Shown here: piece by piece, positions 1 to 7,683 of the stretch
Numbering within the stretch: position 1 is the first letter of the stretch
Layout of the letters: the number at the start of each line of letters is the position of its first letter
NCBI RefSeq assembly: GCF_000633595.2
Contig: NZ_JIBU02000020.1
Span: 44,423 to 108,422, forward strand
Length of the DNA: 64,000 bases
Reading direction: 5' to 3'
From: Clostridium drakei
Lineage (GTDB): Bacteria > Bacillota > Clostridia > Clostridiales > Clostridiaceae
Translations under genes and position numbers: made by a program
The notes under the pieces: generated by a model
The model's database searches: none
The model's input: the letters and a program-made list of their open reading frames with translations, nothing else
What the model was told of the DNA's origin: nothing

Positions 1-163
1 CTTCTTTTGTTGAACTATTACTTATATTTAATTCTGAATTATTTTTTGGTATTTTTACCTTATTTACTTTACTTAATTCAGCATTAAAGCATGAAATAAT
101 TGCTCCAATTGCTATAACTAGAACAATTATAGTAGTAAATATAATTTTACAATTTTTCTTCAT
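1..163 (-). CDS. N-terminal fragment of a membrane-anchored protein, probably LytR-CpsA-Psr family
   Basis: The gene starts at 163 and runs off the left edge of the window, so only 54 residues are visible. They show a short basic N-terminus, one hydrophobic membrane segment (about residues 7-25) and then a polar stretch containing SKVNKVKIPKNNSELNIS. A single N-terminal anchor followed by this kind of linker is typical of LytR-CpsA-Psr proteins, which transfer lipid-linked polysaccharides to the cell wall. That would suit the exopolysaccharide locus further right. The catalytic domain is outside the window, so the family call is an inference. The ribosome binding site is a modest GTAGG. Confidence 0.5.
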   Translation of the reverse strand, partial: MKKNCKIIFTTIIVLVIAIGAIISCFNAELSKVNKVKIPKNNSELNISNSSTKE

Positions 164-297
164 AGAATAACCTACTTTTCATATTACACAGTTTTATATT
201 TTATTATATGCTTTTAAAAAATTAAAAATAGAATATTATAGATTTAAGAATGATGACACTACCTCACCCAATTTAGATAACTTTATCTAAATTAAAA

Positions 298-1989
298 TTA
301 AATAACATCAACCGCAACATCTTTATGATTTAGGCTGCTCTGTTCTATAAAATGCTTATCTTCTAATTTAAACACTTTATCACATATTTTTAATGCCGTA
401 TTCCTATGAGTAATAATTATACAAGTTGGTGTTGGCTCTAAATTTTTGATAGTTTCTAAAACATTTATTTCTGTTTCTGAATCTAATGCAGAAGTAGCTT
501 CATCCAATATTAATATAGGAGTTTTATGAAGTAGTGCACGAGCAATGGCAATTCTTTGTGCCTGCCCCTCTGACAGGCCTGTTCCCCTTTCTCCCAATAT
601 CGTATAAAGACCATTTGATGAATTTTTAATAAACTCCCAGGCGCAAGCTGCCTTTGCTGCATGTTTAAGTTCTTCATCAGTAGCATATGGATTACCTAAT
701 CGAAGATTTTCTGCTATAGTACCTGAAAAAAGAGTATTCCCTTGAGGAACATATGACATGAATTTTCTAGTACCAGCACTTACTTCTATAATATTTAAAT
801 TATTTTTGATATATATATGTCCTTTTTCAGGATATATCAATGAAAGTAGCAAATGTATAAAAGTCGTTTTTCCCTTGCCAGATGAACCTACAAGAGCAAT
901 TATCTCTCCAGGATTAATATTTACAGATGCATTACTTAATACCATTTTATCTTCTTTATAACTAAAATCAACATTTTGGAATATAACACCTGCTGTCTTA
1001 ATATCAGTAACCATTAAATCTTTATGGTCAATGCCCAAACTCTCAAGTTCCATAATTCTTTCAGTGGAAGCTATTGCAGCAATCACTTGTGGTAATGAAG
1101 AAGCAAGTCCATAAAATGGGCCTTGTATATTTCCTACTAGCTGTAGTAAAGCTGTAAGTGTACCGAATGTAGTGATACCTTGAGAAAGTTTTGAAGCATT
1201 AAAGCAAAAAATAAGAAAATAACTTATCCAATAACCTGAAGATAATGCCACATTGGTTAATACTGACATCTTTGTACGAGATACTGTTAAATGAATTCTA
1301 TCTTTTTGAATCTCCTTGACTATATTAATGTTTTTATCATCAAGACAAAAAGTTTTAATTATTAACATATTTTGAAATGATTCATTTAGGAATGAACGAT
1401 ATTTTGATTCCAGTGCTTGATACTTTAAGTAAATTTTTTTTAATTTTGATGAATAAATACGACTCAACAAAATTGTACTAGGTGATATAACTATAAACGC
1501 TACAGCTAAAAATGGATCTAACATTAAAAGAGTTATAAAAGATCCTATGAGCAGAACACTTAATGATATTATATTTGGTATTGTAGTTATAATCATATTT
1601 GTTATTGCATCAACATCACTAGTCATCCTAGTCAAAATATCTCCACTGTGATACTTGCAAAATTCCATCCATTTCGTTTGCATAAGTTGATTATATAATT
1701 TTTTTTGAATACTATTAGAAATTTTTATAGAACACTTAGACGTTATTACTGCGACTGCAGCTCTCAATCCTATATCTAAGATTATAGTGATAGCAAATAC
1801 TGCTAAGATTCGGAATAAATTATGAAATTGTGATAACGTAGCTGCATCAATCAACTTTTTCGTTATTAAAGCCCTATATACACAAATCAATGAAGATAAA
1901 CTACCAAAAACTATAATAAATAAAAGATAATGAATAAAGGGCTTTCCTTGTAGTATTAACCACTTTGTTTTTAACCATAAATCTTTCAA
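298..1989 (-). CDS. Lasso peptide ABC exporter (D protein)
   Basis: This is a half-size ABC exporter with a membrane domain of about six helices (residues 15-310) followed by an ATPase domain. The Walker A motif is GSSGKGKTT at about 368-376, the signature is LSEGQ near 470, Walker B is ILILDEATSAL, and the H-loop lies in IITHR. It is the last gene of the lasso cluster, behind the precursor gene, and would export the mature peptide and give self-protection, as D proteins do in lasso systems. There is no peptidase C39 domain, as expected when a separate B protein removes the leader. The gap to the precursor holds a long hairpin that may lower its expression relative to the precursor. Confidence 0.9.
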   Translation of the reverse strand: MKDLWLKTKWLILQGKPFIHYLLFIIVFGSLSSLICVYRALITKKLIDAATLSQFHNLFRILAVFAITIILDIGLRAAVAVITSKCSIKISNSIQKKLYNQLMQTKWMEFCKYHSGDILTRMTSDVDAITNMIITTIPNIISLSVLLIGSFITLLMLDPFLAVAFIVISPSTILLSRIYSSKLKKIYLKYQALESKYRSFLNESFQNMLIIKTFCLDDKNINIVKEIQKDRIHLTVSRTKMSVLTNVALSSGYWISYFLIFCFNASKLSQGITTFGTLTALLQLVGNIQGPFYGLASSLPQVIAAIASTERIMELESLGIDHKDLMVTDIKTAGVIFQNVDFSYKEDKMVLSNASVNINPGEIIALVGSSGKGKTTFIHLLLSLIYPEKGHIYIKNNLNIIEVSAGTRKFMSYVPQGNTLFSGTIAENLRLGNPYATDEELKHAAKAACAWEFIKNSSNGLYTILGERGTGLSEGQAQRIAIARALLHKTPILILDEATSALDSETEINVLETIKNLEPTPTCIIITHRNTALKICDKVFKLEDKHFIEQSSLNHKDVAVDVI

Positions 1990-2042
1990 CTAATGAGCCC
2001 CCTTCATAAAAATATACATATAAATAAATGCATTTTAATTAT

Positions 2043-2085
2043 TTTAGTATTAAACCACTGGTTAACCCAGTGGTTTAATACTAAA
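2043..2085 (-). terminator. Strong hairpin between lasso precursor and exporter genes
   Basis: An 18-bp perfect inverted repeat (arms 2043-2060 and 2068-2085) closes a 7-base loop just downstream of the precursor stop codon. The minus-strand sequence after it has no good run of T, so it may be a leaky terminator or an mRNA-stabilising hairpin rather than a full stop. Such an element would keep precursor transcripts abundant while the exporter stays low. Confidence 0.65.
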
Positions 2086-2100
2086 AATTAAATTTTTTCT

Positions 2101-2238
2101 TTAGGCTGATGGCCTATTCCCCCATTCTCTATGACCATTTACAGTTACTCTGATATGATCTTCTCCATTTCCATCCAAGGCACCTTTTGTGCAACCTACA
2201 CCCAATTCCCAAATTTCCGGTGTTTCCCATTTCTTCAT
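2101..2238 (-). CDS. Lasso peptide precursor (A), 45 residues
   Basis: Found by translating the gap between cyclase and exporter. A near-perfect ribosome binding site (AAAGGAGGTGA) precedes ATG at 2238. The leader is MKKWETPEIWELGVGCTK: it has a W-x-x-P motif like the YxxP element read by PqqD-type B1 proteins, and Thr17 at position -2 of the predicted cleavage site. The 27-residue core starts at Gly19. The ring segment reads GALDGNGED, so Glu8 or Asp9 of the core can close an 8- or 9-residue macrolactam with Gly1. The tail holds His10, His18, Arg19 and Trp21 as possible steric plugs and ends NRPSA. The leader is short for the family. An overlapping plus-strand open frame is a shadow. Confidence 0.9.
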   Translation of the reverse strand: MKKWETPEIWELGVGCTKGALDGNGEDHIRVTVNGHREWGNRPSA

Positions 2239-2280
2239 CTTTTCACCTCCTTTTATAGTGTTTATAAAAAAAATATATTT

Positions 2281-4236
2281 CTAATATACTTCTTTTTTAT
2301 ACATACTAATAAAATGTTTAAAAATTAAACTAGTAATTATAATTTTAACTGATGATTCTTTAGATTGTGTCATTGAATCTCCAATATCATTTAAAGCTTT
2401 TTTAATTTTATCCATATCTAAATAAATTCGTAATTCTTTATCTTCAACTAATTCTTTTGTTTCCTTTTGAATTTCTCTCCATATAGGTACCAACCTTTGT
2501 ACCCAATCTGCATTTTGCGTTCCTCTTACATCATAATTCAGTCTTACTTTATCTGGTAAAATTTCTTTCATAGCTCTACGGATTAAATATCTTTCACGTC
2601 CTTTTCTAACATATTGTTCTTCAGGGATTCCCAAACAAAACTCAATAACTCGCTTGTCTCTAGTTGGATCCCGACTAATTACTCCATATTTTAATGATAC
2701 TTTTGTATCTACTCCACCCATTTGAGAAAATACTGTTGGATCAACAGTCATTTTACGTGCTTCTTCTAAATCATAATATCTTCTCTGATATGATCCAATA
2801 CCTAATTTTTTAAAATATTCATCAACCTTCCATCTTAATTTAAATTCTGGATTTACAACTGCAATTGATTCTTTTATTTCGGACTTACCTCTTATTTTTT
2901 TATATAACGTTTTTATACAATTTGGTAAAATCATTTTTATAAATACTTTTAAAACATGAAAATATTTATAATTATAAAATTTGCAAAATTCTGTAATTTC
3001 TTTATGTATTGATAACAATTTCACCTTTTTATATAATGTTATTAAGTGAATTCCAATATCTCCAAAAGAAATTGTAAAGTTTCCATTTTGTCCATCAAGA
3101 AGAACACTACAACCTCTTTTTGATGCAATAGATTCTATTTCATTTATCCAAAAAAAATTTCTAAAAAATTTATAAGGCTGTTCTAAAAATTCTAAATATT
3201 CATCTACATTGGTAAATGAATTTTTGCCTTCAGAATTACAATAGGTAACATCAATATTTTTATGCTTTTTGCATATAGCCTCAATATATTCAGTTTCATT
3301 TGCTATATAATCTTTATATAAGTAATCTACATAATCAGGAAAAGGAATTGCACTAAATGCTTGTAACCTTTTACCCTCAGAAGCTAATTTTTGTGCAGCA
3401 ACGCATGCTACTGATCCAGAATCAAGTCCACCACTCATCTTAATTCCAATTGGACCTATACTGCGAAGGCGACAATGAACAGCTTCAAAAAATATTTTTT
3501 TAAAAGCTTCATTATATTCTTCATCAGATTTAAAACGAACTTTAGGTAAATTTAATGGATCCCAATATTGTTTCTTTACCATTTTGTTATAATTTATCCT
3601 TATAGTATATGCTGGAAGTAACTGTTTAATATCCTTATACACAGTTTCATTGCTATCAATTTCATGCATAGGCCCTTCTAAAGATAAAAAATTTGCAATC
3701 CACCTATCATTCAGCACTTTACCTTCTTGGCAAATAGAAAATAATGGTTTTGCAAGTGTACAAAATGCAAATATATTTGAAGAATGGTAAAAATAAAAAG
3801 TTCGGTTTCCCGTTTGATCTCTAGCACAGAATAATTCTTTTTTATTTCCGTCCCAAATCGCAAAAGCAAAATCTCCCACTAAATATTTAGGACACTTTTC
3901 TTCCCATTTTTTATATGCCATTAAAATAAGCTGACTATCAGAAATATAATCCCATTCTAACTTTGGCACATTAAATAAAGTAAAAATTTCTGTACGGTTA
4001 TCAATGATAGCATCAGCTGTTATTGCCAAGTTTGTTACCTTATCAAAATAAGGTAACTTTTCAAACTTAGATTCAGGGGTAATATACTGCACTGCACAAC
4101 CAAAAAATATTTCTCTATTTTTCCAAGTTGCTACCTTGTCCACATGGTAACTACTGATCTTATCCATCATTTTCAAGCCTACTTCTTCTGAAACCTTCTT
4201 ACCATCTATAGAAAAAATTCCACATATTGCTCCCAC
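2281..4236 (-). CDS. Lasso cyclase, asparagine synthetase-like (C protein)
   Basis: The protein has 651 residues: an N-terminal class II glutamine amidotransferase-like domain (starting MGAICGIF) and a C-terminal ATP-pyrophosphatase domain with the PP-loop SGGLDSGS at about 267-274. In lasso systems this enzyme adenylates the Asp/Glu side chain and joins it to the core N-terminus while the tail is threaded. The start is GTG at 4236, preceded by GGGGGAG, and it overlaps the B2 stop codon (TAGTG), so the two are translationally coupled. An Asn synthetase is the general alternative, but the B1, B2 and precursor neighbours settle the role. Confidence 0.93.
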   Translation of the reverse strand: MGAICGIFSIDGKKVSEEVGLKMMDKISSYHVDKVATWKNREIFFGCAVQYITPESKFEKLPYFDKVTNLAITADAIIDNRTEIFTLFNVPKLEWDYISDSQLILMAYKKWEEKCPKYLVGDFAFAIWDGNKKELFCARDQTGNRTFYFYHSSNIFAFCTLAKPLFSICQEGKVLNDRWIANFLSLEGPMHEIDSNETVYKDIKQLLPAYTIRINYNKMVKKQYWDPLNLPKVRFKSDEEYNEAFKKIFFEAVHCRLRSIGPIGIKMSGGLDSGSVACVAAQKLASEGKRLQAFSAIPFPDYVDYLYKDYIANETEYIEAICKKHKNIDVTYCNSEGKNSFTNVDEYLEFLEQPYKFFRNFFWINEIESIASKRGCSVLLDGQNGNFTISFGDIGIHLITLYKKVKLLSIHKEITEFCKFYNYKYFHVLKVFIKMILPNCIKTLYKKIRGKSEIKESIAVVNPEFKLRWKVDEYFKKLGIGSYQRRYYDLEEARKMTVDPTVFSQMGGVDTKVSLKYGVISRDPTRDKRVIEFCLGIPEEQYVRKGRERYLIRRAMKEILPDKVRLNYDVRGTQNADWVQRLVPIWREIQKETKELVEDKELRIYLDMDKIKKALNDIGDSMTQSKESSVKIIITSLIFKHFISMYKKEVY

Positions 4237-4724
4237 TATTTTCTCCCCCTAACTTTACTCGAAAACTTCATAACTTCTGTAAAGCTATTACATCCAAGCC
4301 CACCAGTTACAATAATTTTTCCACTTCTCAGCCATGCATGAGCTAATAGCTTTTTTTGTTTATTTTTTGCCACTCCTAGATATAAAGTGGAATCTATTTT
4401 TCTTTTTTTTAACATTCTTTGTGCTGTGAGAGCTTGAACAAAACATTTGCTTTCCCATGGTGTAATCCTACTAACAACTGCAACTGCCCATCCAATTTTA
4501 TTTATAGTTACTTTATTAATATCACTTATCTCCTCAGAAGATTCTTCTTTATATTTTCCAACAAATTCAACTAAATTATTAAAAGGTAAAAACAAAATTA
4601 CAAATCTAAATATACCAGATAGAAAAAATCCATCAATTAATAATACTTTTTCTTGCCATGATAATTTGAAAAACTTTGCTATTTTATTAGTTAATTGTAA
4701 TAAGGCTTTCATTATATAATCCAT
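4236..4724 (-). CDS. Lasso leader peptidase, transglutaminase-like (B2 protein)
   Basis: The protein has up to 162 residues. It carries the papain/transglutaminase-like signature of lasso B2 proteases: Cys94 in WESKCFVQAL and His129 in LLAHAWL. It cuts the leader from the precursor, probably after Lys18, with the PqqD-like B1 protein presenting the substrate. The reading frame overlaps the end of B1 by about 38 bases. The start could be Met1 (4724) or Met5 (4712), and neither has a clear ribosome binding site, so coupling to B1 is likely. Confidence 0.9.
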   Translation of the reverse strand: MDYIMKALLQLTNKIAKFFKLSWQEKVLLIDGFFLSGIFRFVILFLPFNNLVEFVGKYKEESSEEISDINKVTINKIGWAVAVVSRITPWESKCFVQALTAQRMLKKRKIDSTLYLGVAKNKQKKLLAHAWLRSGKIIVTGGLGCNSFTEVMKFSSKVRGRK

Positions 4725-4974
4725 TTAAAAATGTTAATACAGTATCTTCACATGTTTTTGCATCCACATCAAATTCTTTGATTAGTATTGAAACTACCTC
4801 TTTTATTGATATTGGTCTTTCAATAATTTCCCATACACGACTACCTACACTATTAAAACCATAATACTTTCCTTTGCTAATATCCATCATAACTATTTCA
4901 TCATCCATATATGTAGAGTCCAATCCTAATTTTTGAGTTATGACATCGTCAATAGAGATAATATTCTTTACCAT
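4687..4974 (-). CDS. PqqD-like RiPP recognition element (lasso B1 protein)
   Basis: A 95-residue PqqD-fold protein of the stand-alone B1 type. Motifs include MDISKGKYYGFNSVGSRVWE and a C-terminal helix rich in acidic residues. B1 binds the leader (W-x-x-P motif) and delivers it to B2. A longer frame starts with GTG at 4983, but AGAGGAG overlaps that codon and lies about 8 bases ahead of ATG at 4974, so 4974 is chosen. It is separated from the kinase gene by about 20 bases and overlaps B2. Confidence 0.9.
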   Translation of the reverse strand: MVKNIISIDDVITQKLGLDSTYMDDEIVMMDISKGKYYGFNSVGSRVWEIIERPISIKEVVSILIKEFDVDAKTCEDTVLTFLNGLYNESLITIN

Positions 4975-4994
4975 ACCAATCACTCCTCTTTAAT

Positions 4995-5921
4995 TTATAC
5001 TAAACATTCTATTTTTTGCTTTATAAACTTAACTTGATCTTCTAAAGAAAATATATCTTTAGGTCTAACTAGTTTGAAAACTTCAATATTTTTAGATATC
5101 TCTAAACATTGTTTAAAATATTGTGATTTTGTACCAAGAATTCTAAAAAGTACTCCACGATATATATTTTTTAAAAGAATATTTAGTTTATCAACTCCAT
5201 GAAACTGGTTAATTTCTACACAATTGCACTCTTCTGGGCTAATTTCAAATATAGCCACAAGAGGAACAGGTGAATCTAAGAAACCTTCTTTTATTGTAAA
5301 AGAATACTTATTTTGTTTTGTAGAAACTTCACATACTTGACTTTTGTCTTCTCCCACTATTTCTAAACTATCACTCCATAATTTTTGCTGAGGATATCCT
5401 GGTTGTGCAATTGGAATACCTTCTTCATTTATTTTAATAACTGATATATCATCTGTTAAAATCAAGTGTCCAATTTTGCGAAAGGCTGAAGATAAAGTTG
5501 ACTTACCAGCCCCAGAAACACCAGAAAGTATAATAGCCTTTCCATCAATAACTACAATACTTCCATGTATTGAAACCATATCTCGCTGTAAAAGAAGTGT
5601 CCCTAGTGCCATTCCTAGCAAATATAGCCTCATAGAATTATCACTAGCATTTTTATCAGGTTCTACAATGATAAAGTTACCATTTCTTAAATAATATTTT
5701 CCAACATCATCTATCTCAAAAATCAATTCATTTTGAGATATCTTTACATTTTTCTCCTCCCATACTACTTTATCAATCCTTATTGGTACTTTCCCCTTAA
5801 CAATGTTAACATCAATTTTTTCTGACTCTTCAAGTTCAATAAGCTCAGGAAGATAAAAATCCGAAATAAATTTTAGACCAAATGCTCTATATAAATACCT
5901 ATTTTTATCGTTACACATCAT
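4995..5921 (-). CDS. HPr kinase-like lasso peptide kinase (K protein)
   Basis: The protein has 308 residues. A C-terminal HPr kinase-like core carries the P-loop GVSGAGKST at 134-142, an upstream SIHGS (His120) and an acidic TDD at 156-158. Homologues in paeninodin-type clusters phosphorylate a serine at the lasso peptide C-terminus. It is not a canonical HPr kinase/phosphatase: it sits in the lasso operon and lacks the usual N-terminal domain. The predicted precursor ends Ser-Ala, so the acceptor site is an open question. ATG at 5921 follows GGGGATAAG; a second ATG is adjacent. Confidence 0.88.
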   Translation of the reverse strand: MMCNDKNRYLYRAFGLKFISDFYLPELIELEESEKIDVNIVKGKVPIRIDKVVWEEKNVKISQNELIFEIDDVGKYYLRNGNFIIVEPDKNASDNSMRLYLLGMALGTLLLQRDMVSIHGSIVVIDGKAIILSGVSGAGKSTLSSAFRKIGHLILTDDISVIKINEEGIPIAQPGYPQQKLWSDSLEIVGEDKSQVCEVSTKQNKYSFTIKEGFLDSPVPLVAIFEISPEECNCVEINQFHGVDKLNILLKNIYRGVLFRILGTKSQYFKQCLEISKNIEVFKLVRPKDIFSLEDQVKFIKQKIECLV

Positions 5922-6028
5922 CTTATCCCCTATAAAATATTTATTTTATCTACTCATTTACAGAACATGCAGTACTAATAGTTGATCAATCATCTATGTT
6001 ACTATTTTACCATTTTCCTATTTTTTGA

Positions 6029-6047
6029 CATCATGCCATGGTTTAAT
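6029..6047 (-). promoter_or_regulatory. Promoter-like 19-base motif upstream of the lasso kinase gene
   Basis: On the minus strand this reads ATTAAACCATGGCATGATG, about 110 bases upstream of the kinase start. Near-copies lie ahead of the first LuxR-type regulator gene (24855-24873) and the sugar-phosphate transferase gene (26843-26861). A nearby ATGGTAAAA element is also shared. This suggests the lasso operon and the exopolysaccharide operons share a promoter class or an activator. Confidence 0.4.
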
Positions 6048-6087
6048 CTTTTTATACCACATATAATACTCCGTATAATCTACTTAT

Positions 6088-6104
6088 TATACCAAAGTGG
6101 TATA
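6088..6104. promoter_or_regulatory. Palindrome in the gap between N and K genes
   Basis: Inverted repeat TATACCA-AAG-TGGTATA between the nucleotidyltransferase stop and the kinase start. It could be a protein binding site at the internal promoter or a small hairpin. No function is proven by the sequence. Confidence 0.35.
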
Positions 6105-6165
6105 TAATCTTACTATTGGAATAGTATCTATAATTCTGTTAAGAATATTCTAATCAGTCCACTAT

Positions 6166-7401
6166 CTATAGTTCTAACCATTTAAACAAATCAACCCGCT
6201 TTCTTAAATAATTAGATTGTGATAGCAAAAGAACTCTTTTCTGATCTATATTAAAATCCCTACGAAAGATACCATATATTAGACGGTGTAACCATGCTAA
6301 AGGTATAAACATTGGGTGTTTTTTTACATAGCTATATCTTTTTGAAAGTTTATCTGCTCTTGGGAAAAAAAAACCTACTATACATTTAAATTTCCCCATG
6401 AAACTATGGGATTGTCTATCACTTTCACAATAGGATAAAAGCTTATCGTCTACTGCACTCAAAATTACTTTACCATAAATTCCTCCATAAACTCCTCCAA
6501 TAAAAACACTATCTATAATCATATCTATATATTCATTGTTCTCTACTTCCCTATTATATAATTCGTTTGGCACAACCATGTGAAATAATCTTTTACACAC
6601 TTCAAATATGGCAATAACAAAGTTTTCAATTTTGCACTTCTTAACTTGTTCATAAAAACTATTCCAATTAACTTTATGCCTCTGTGTTTCAACTAAAATT
6701 ACTAAATCACAAAGCTGTCGAAGTCCAAATCCCGAATACACAAAGTGCACAGCCATATGTAAGCATAAGTATAGAATTTGGTTTTCCAATGAAGGAACTA
6801 ATACAGTTGCACTGCATATGTTAACATTTTCAGTATTTTCCCATATACTTCTTTCGATATAATCGGCATTTTTGAAATACAGTGTATCTATTAACTTCCA
6901 ATGAAGTTCAATAGGAAGAAATCGTTTATGTGAAAATAATATATGCTTTGAGTCTCTAGAATACTCAAAATATCCTAGGTTCAAAAGAATTTTTTCTACT
7001 TTCTCCACATCTTCAAAATGTACAAGTATATCTGAATCCGACATAGTTCTCAGTTCCTTCACTGGATAAAGTTCCCTGAGTACTAATCCTTTCAACCCTA
7101 TCACTTGTATTTCGGCTTCATTTAGAGCCCTTAATACAGAAGTCATTTTATTAATATTTTGTTTCTGAATTATTGAAGCTAAAATCGTATTTTTTTTCCA
7201 TTTTAGCACGATTTCATCTTCATGATTAAAATTATCTTGCATACTCTTTATTATGGGATATAAAAATGCAAATACATCGTGTTCCTTTGCCATTTTAAAG
7301 ACTATGTTCCAATTAATATTATCTACTTCAGCATTGTTAATCTTTTCCCCATGTATTGATGCAGTTAAAAGACACGCTAAGCATTGTTGATCATTATTCA
7401 T
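6166..7401 (-). CDS. Nucleotidyltransferase family protein, putative lasso tailoring enzyme (N protein)
   Basis: A 411-residue protein of the NTP_transf_5 type (uncharacterised nucleotidyltransferases found in RiPP and polysaccharide loci). The diagnostic stretch is GLKGLVLRELYP followed by LRTMSDSDILV, with metal-binding Asp122 and Asp124. Homologues occur beside lasso kinases; in the pseudomycoidin system the equivalent enzyme was reported to modify the phosphorylated peptide further with hexose. It is the first gene of the cluster and has a clear GGAGG ahead of ATG at 7401. Its exact donor cannot be read from the sequence. Confidence 0.8.
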   Translation of the reverse strand: MNNDQQCLACLLTASIHGEKINNAEVDNINWNIVFKMAKEHDVFAFLYPIIKSMQDNFNHEDEIVLKWKKNTILASIIQKQNINKMTSVLRALNEAEIQVIGLKGLVLRELYPVKELRTMSDSDILVHFEDVEKVEKILLNLGYFEYSRDSKHILFSHKRFLPIELHWKLIDTLYFKNADYIERSIWENTENVNICSATVLVPSLENQILYLCLHMAVHFVYSGFGLRQLCDLVILVETQRHKVNWNSFYEQVKKCKIENFVIAIFEVCKRLFHMVVPNELYNREVENNEYIDMIIDSVFIGGVYGGIYGKVILSAVDDKLLSYCESDRQSHSFMGKFKCIVGFFFPRADKLSKRYSYVKKHPMFIPLAWLHRLIYGIFRRDFNIDQKRVLLLSQSNYLRKRVDLFKWLEL

Positions 7402-7517
7402 ATTAAACCTCCAAATTATTTAATAGTACATAATATGGTATAATCTTAACTGCGGCACATTAAATCATGTATTGGATATTTTCCAATACATGAAGTTTAT
7501 TAAATTAAAACAAAATA

Positions 7518-7560
7518 AGGAAATCGCATAAAGTATAAATTTTTAATTATGCAATTTCCT
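7518..7560 (-). terminator. Terminator after the beta-helix gene
   Basis: A 13-bp stem (arms 7518-7530 and 7548-7560, one mismatch) follows the end of the beta-helix reading frame. The minus strand continues into a T-rich stretch. It ends the exopolysaccharide operon before the lasso cluster. Confidence 0.65.
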
Positions 7561-7587
7561 CAAGTAAGTAAATGATTCAATTGCAAA

Positions 7588-7683
7588 TTAACTTAATCCC
7601 ATATATCTCTCATTCTTTAATTTTATTAATAATGCATTAAAGTCACTAACTAAAGCTGGGATATCTGGGGATGTGCTTGTATT
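7588..7683 (-). pseudogene. C-terminal tail of the beta-helix protein, cut off by an in-frame stop
   Basis: Directly after the TAA that ends the beta-helix frame, the same frame stays open for 31 codons to another TAA at 7588-7590. It contains SPDIPALVSDFNALLIKLK and then NERYMGLS, which looks like a genuine structured C-terminus. The simplest reading is a nonsense change that shortened the protein by about 32 residues, or a sequencing error. Confidence 0.6.

Noticed and set aside
2131..2328. Plus-strand open frame of 65 codons across the lasso precursor
   Set aside because: It is the shadow of the precursor and the cyclase end, has no ribosome binding site and an implausible Phe/Tyr-rich composition.
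5922..6165. Possible second lasso precursor between the N and K genes
   Set aside because: No frame with start, ribosome binding site, leader motif and Gly plus Asp/Glu core was found on either strand.
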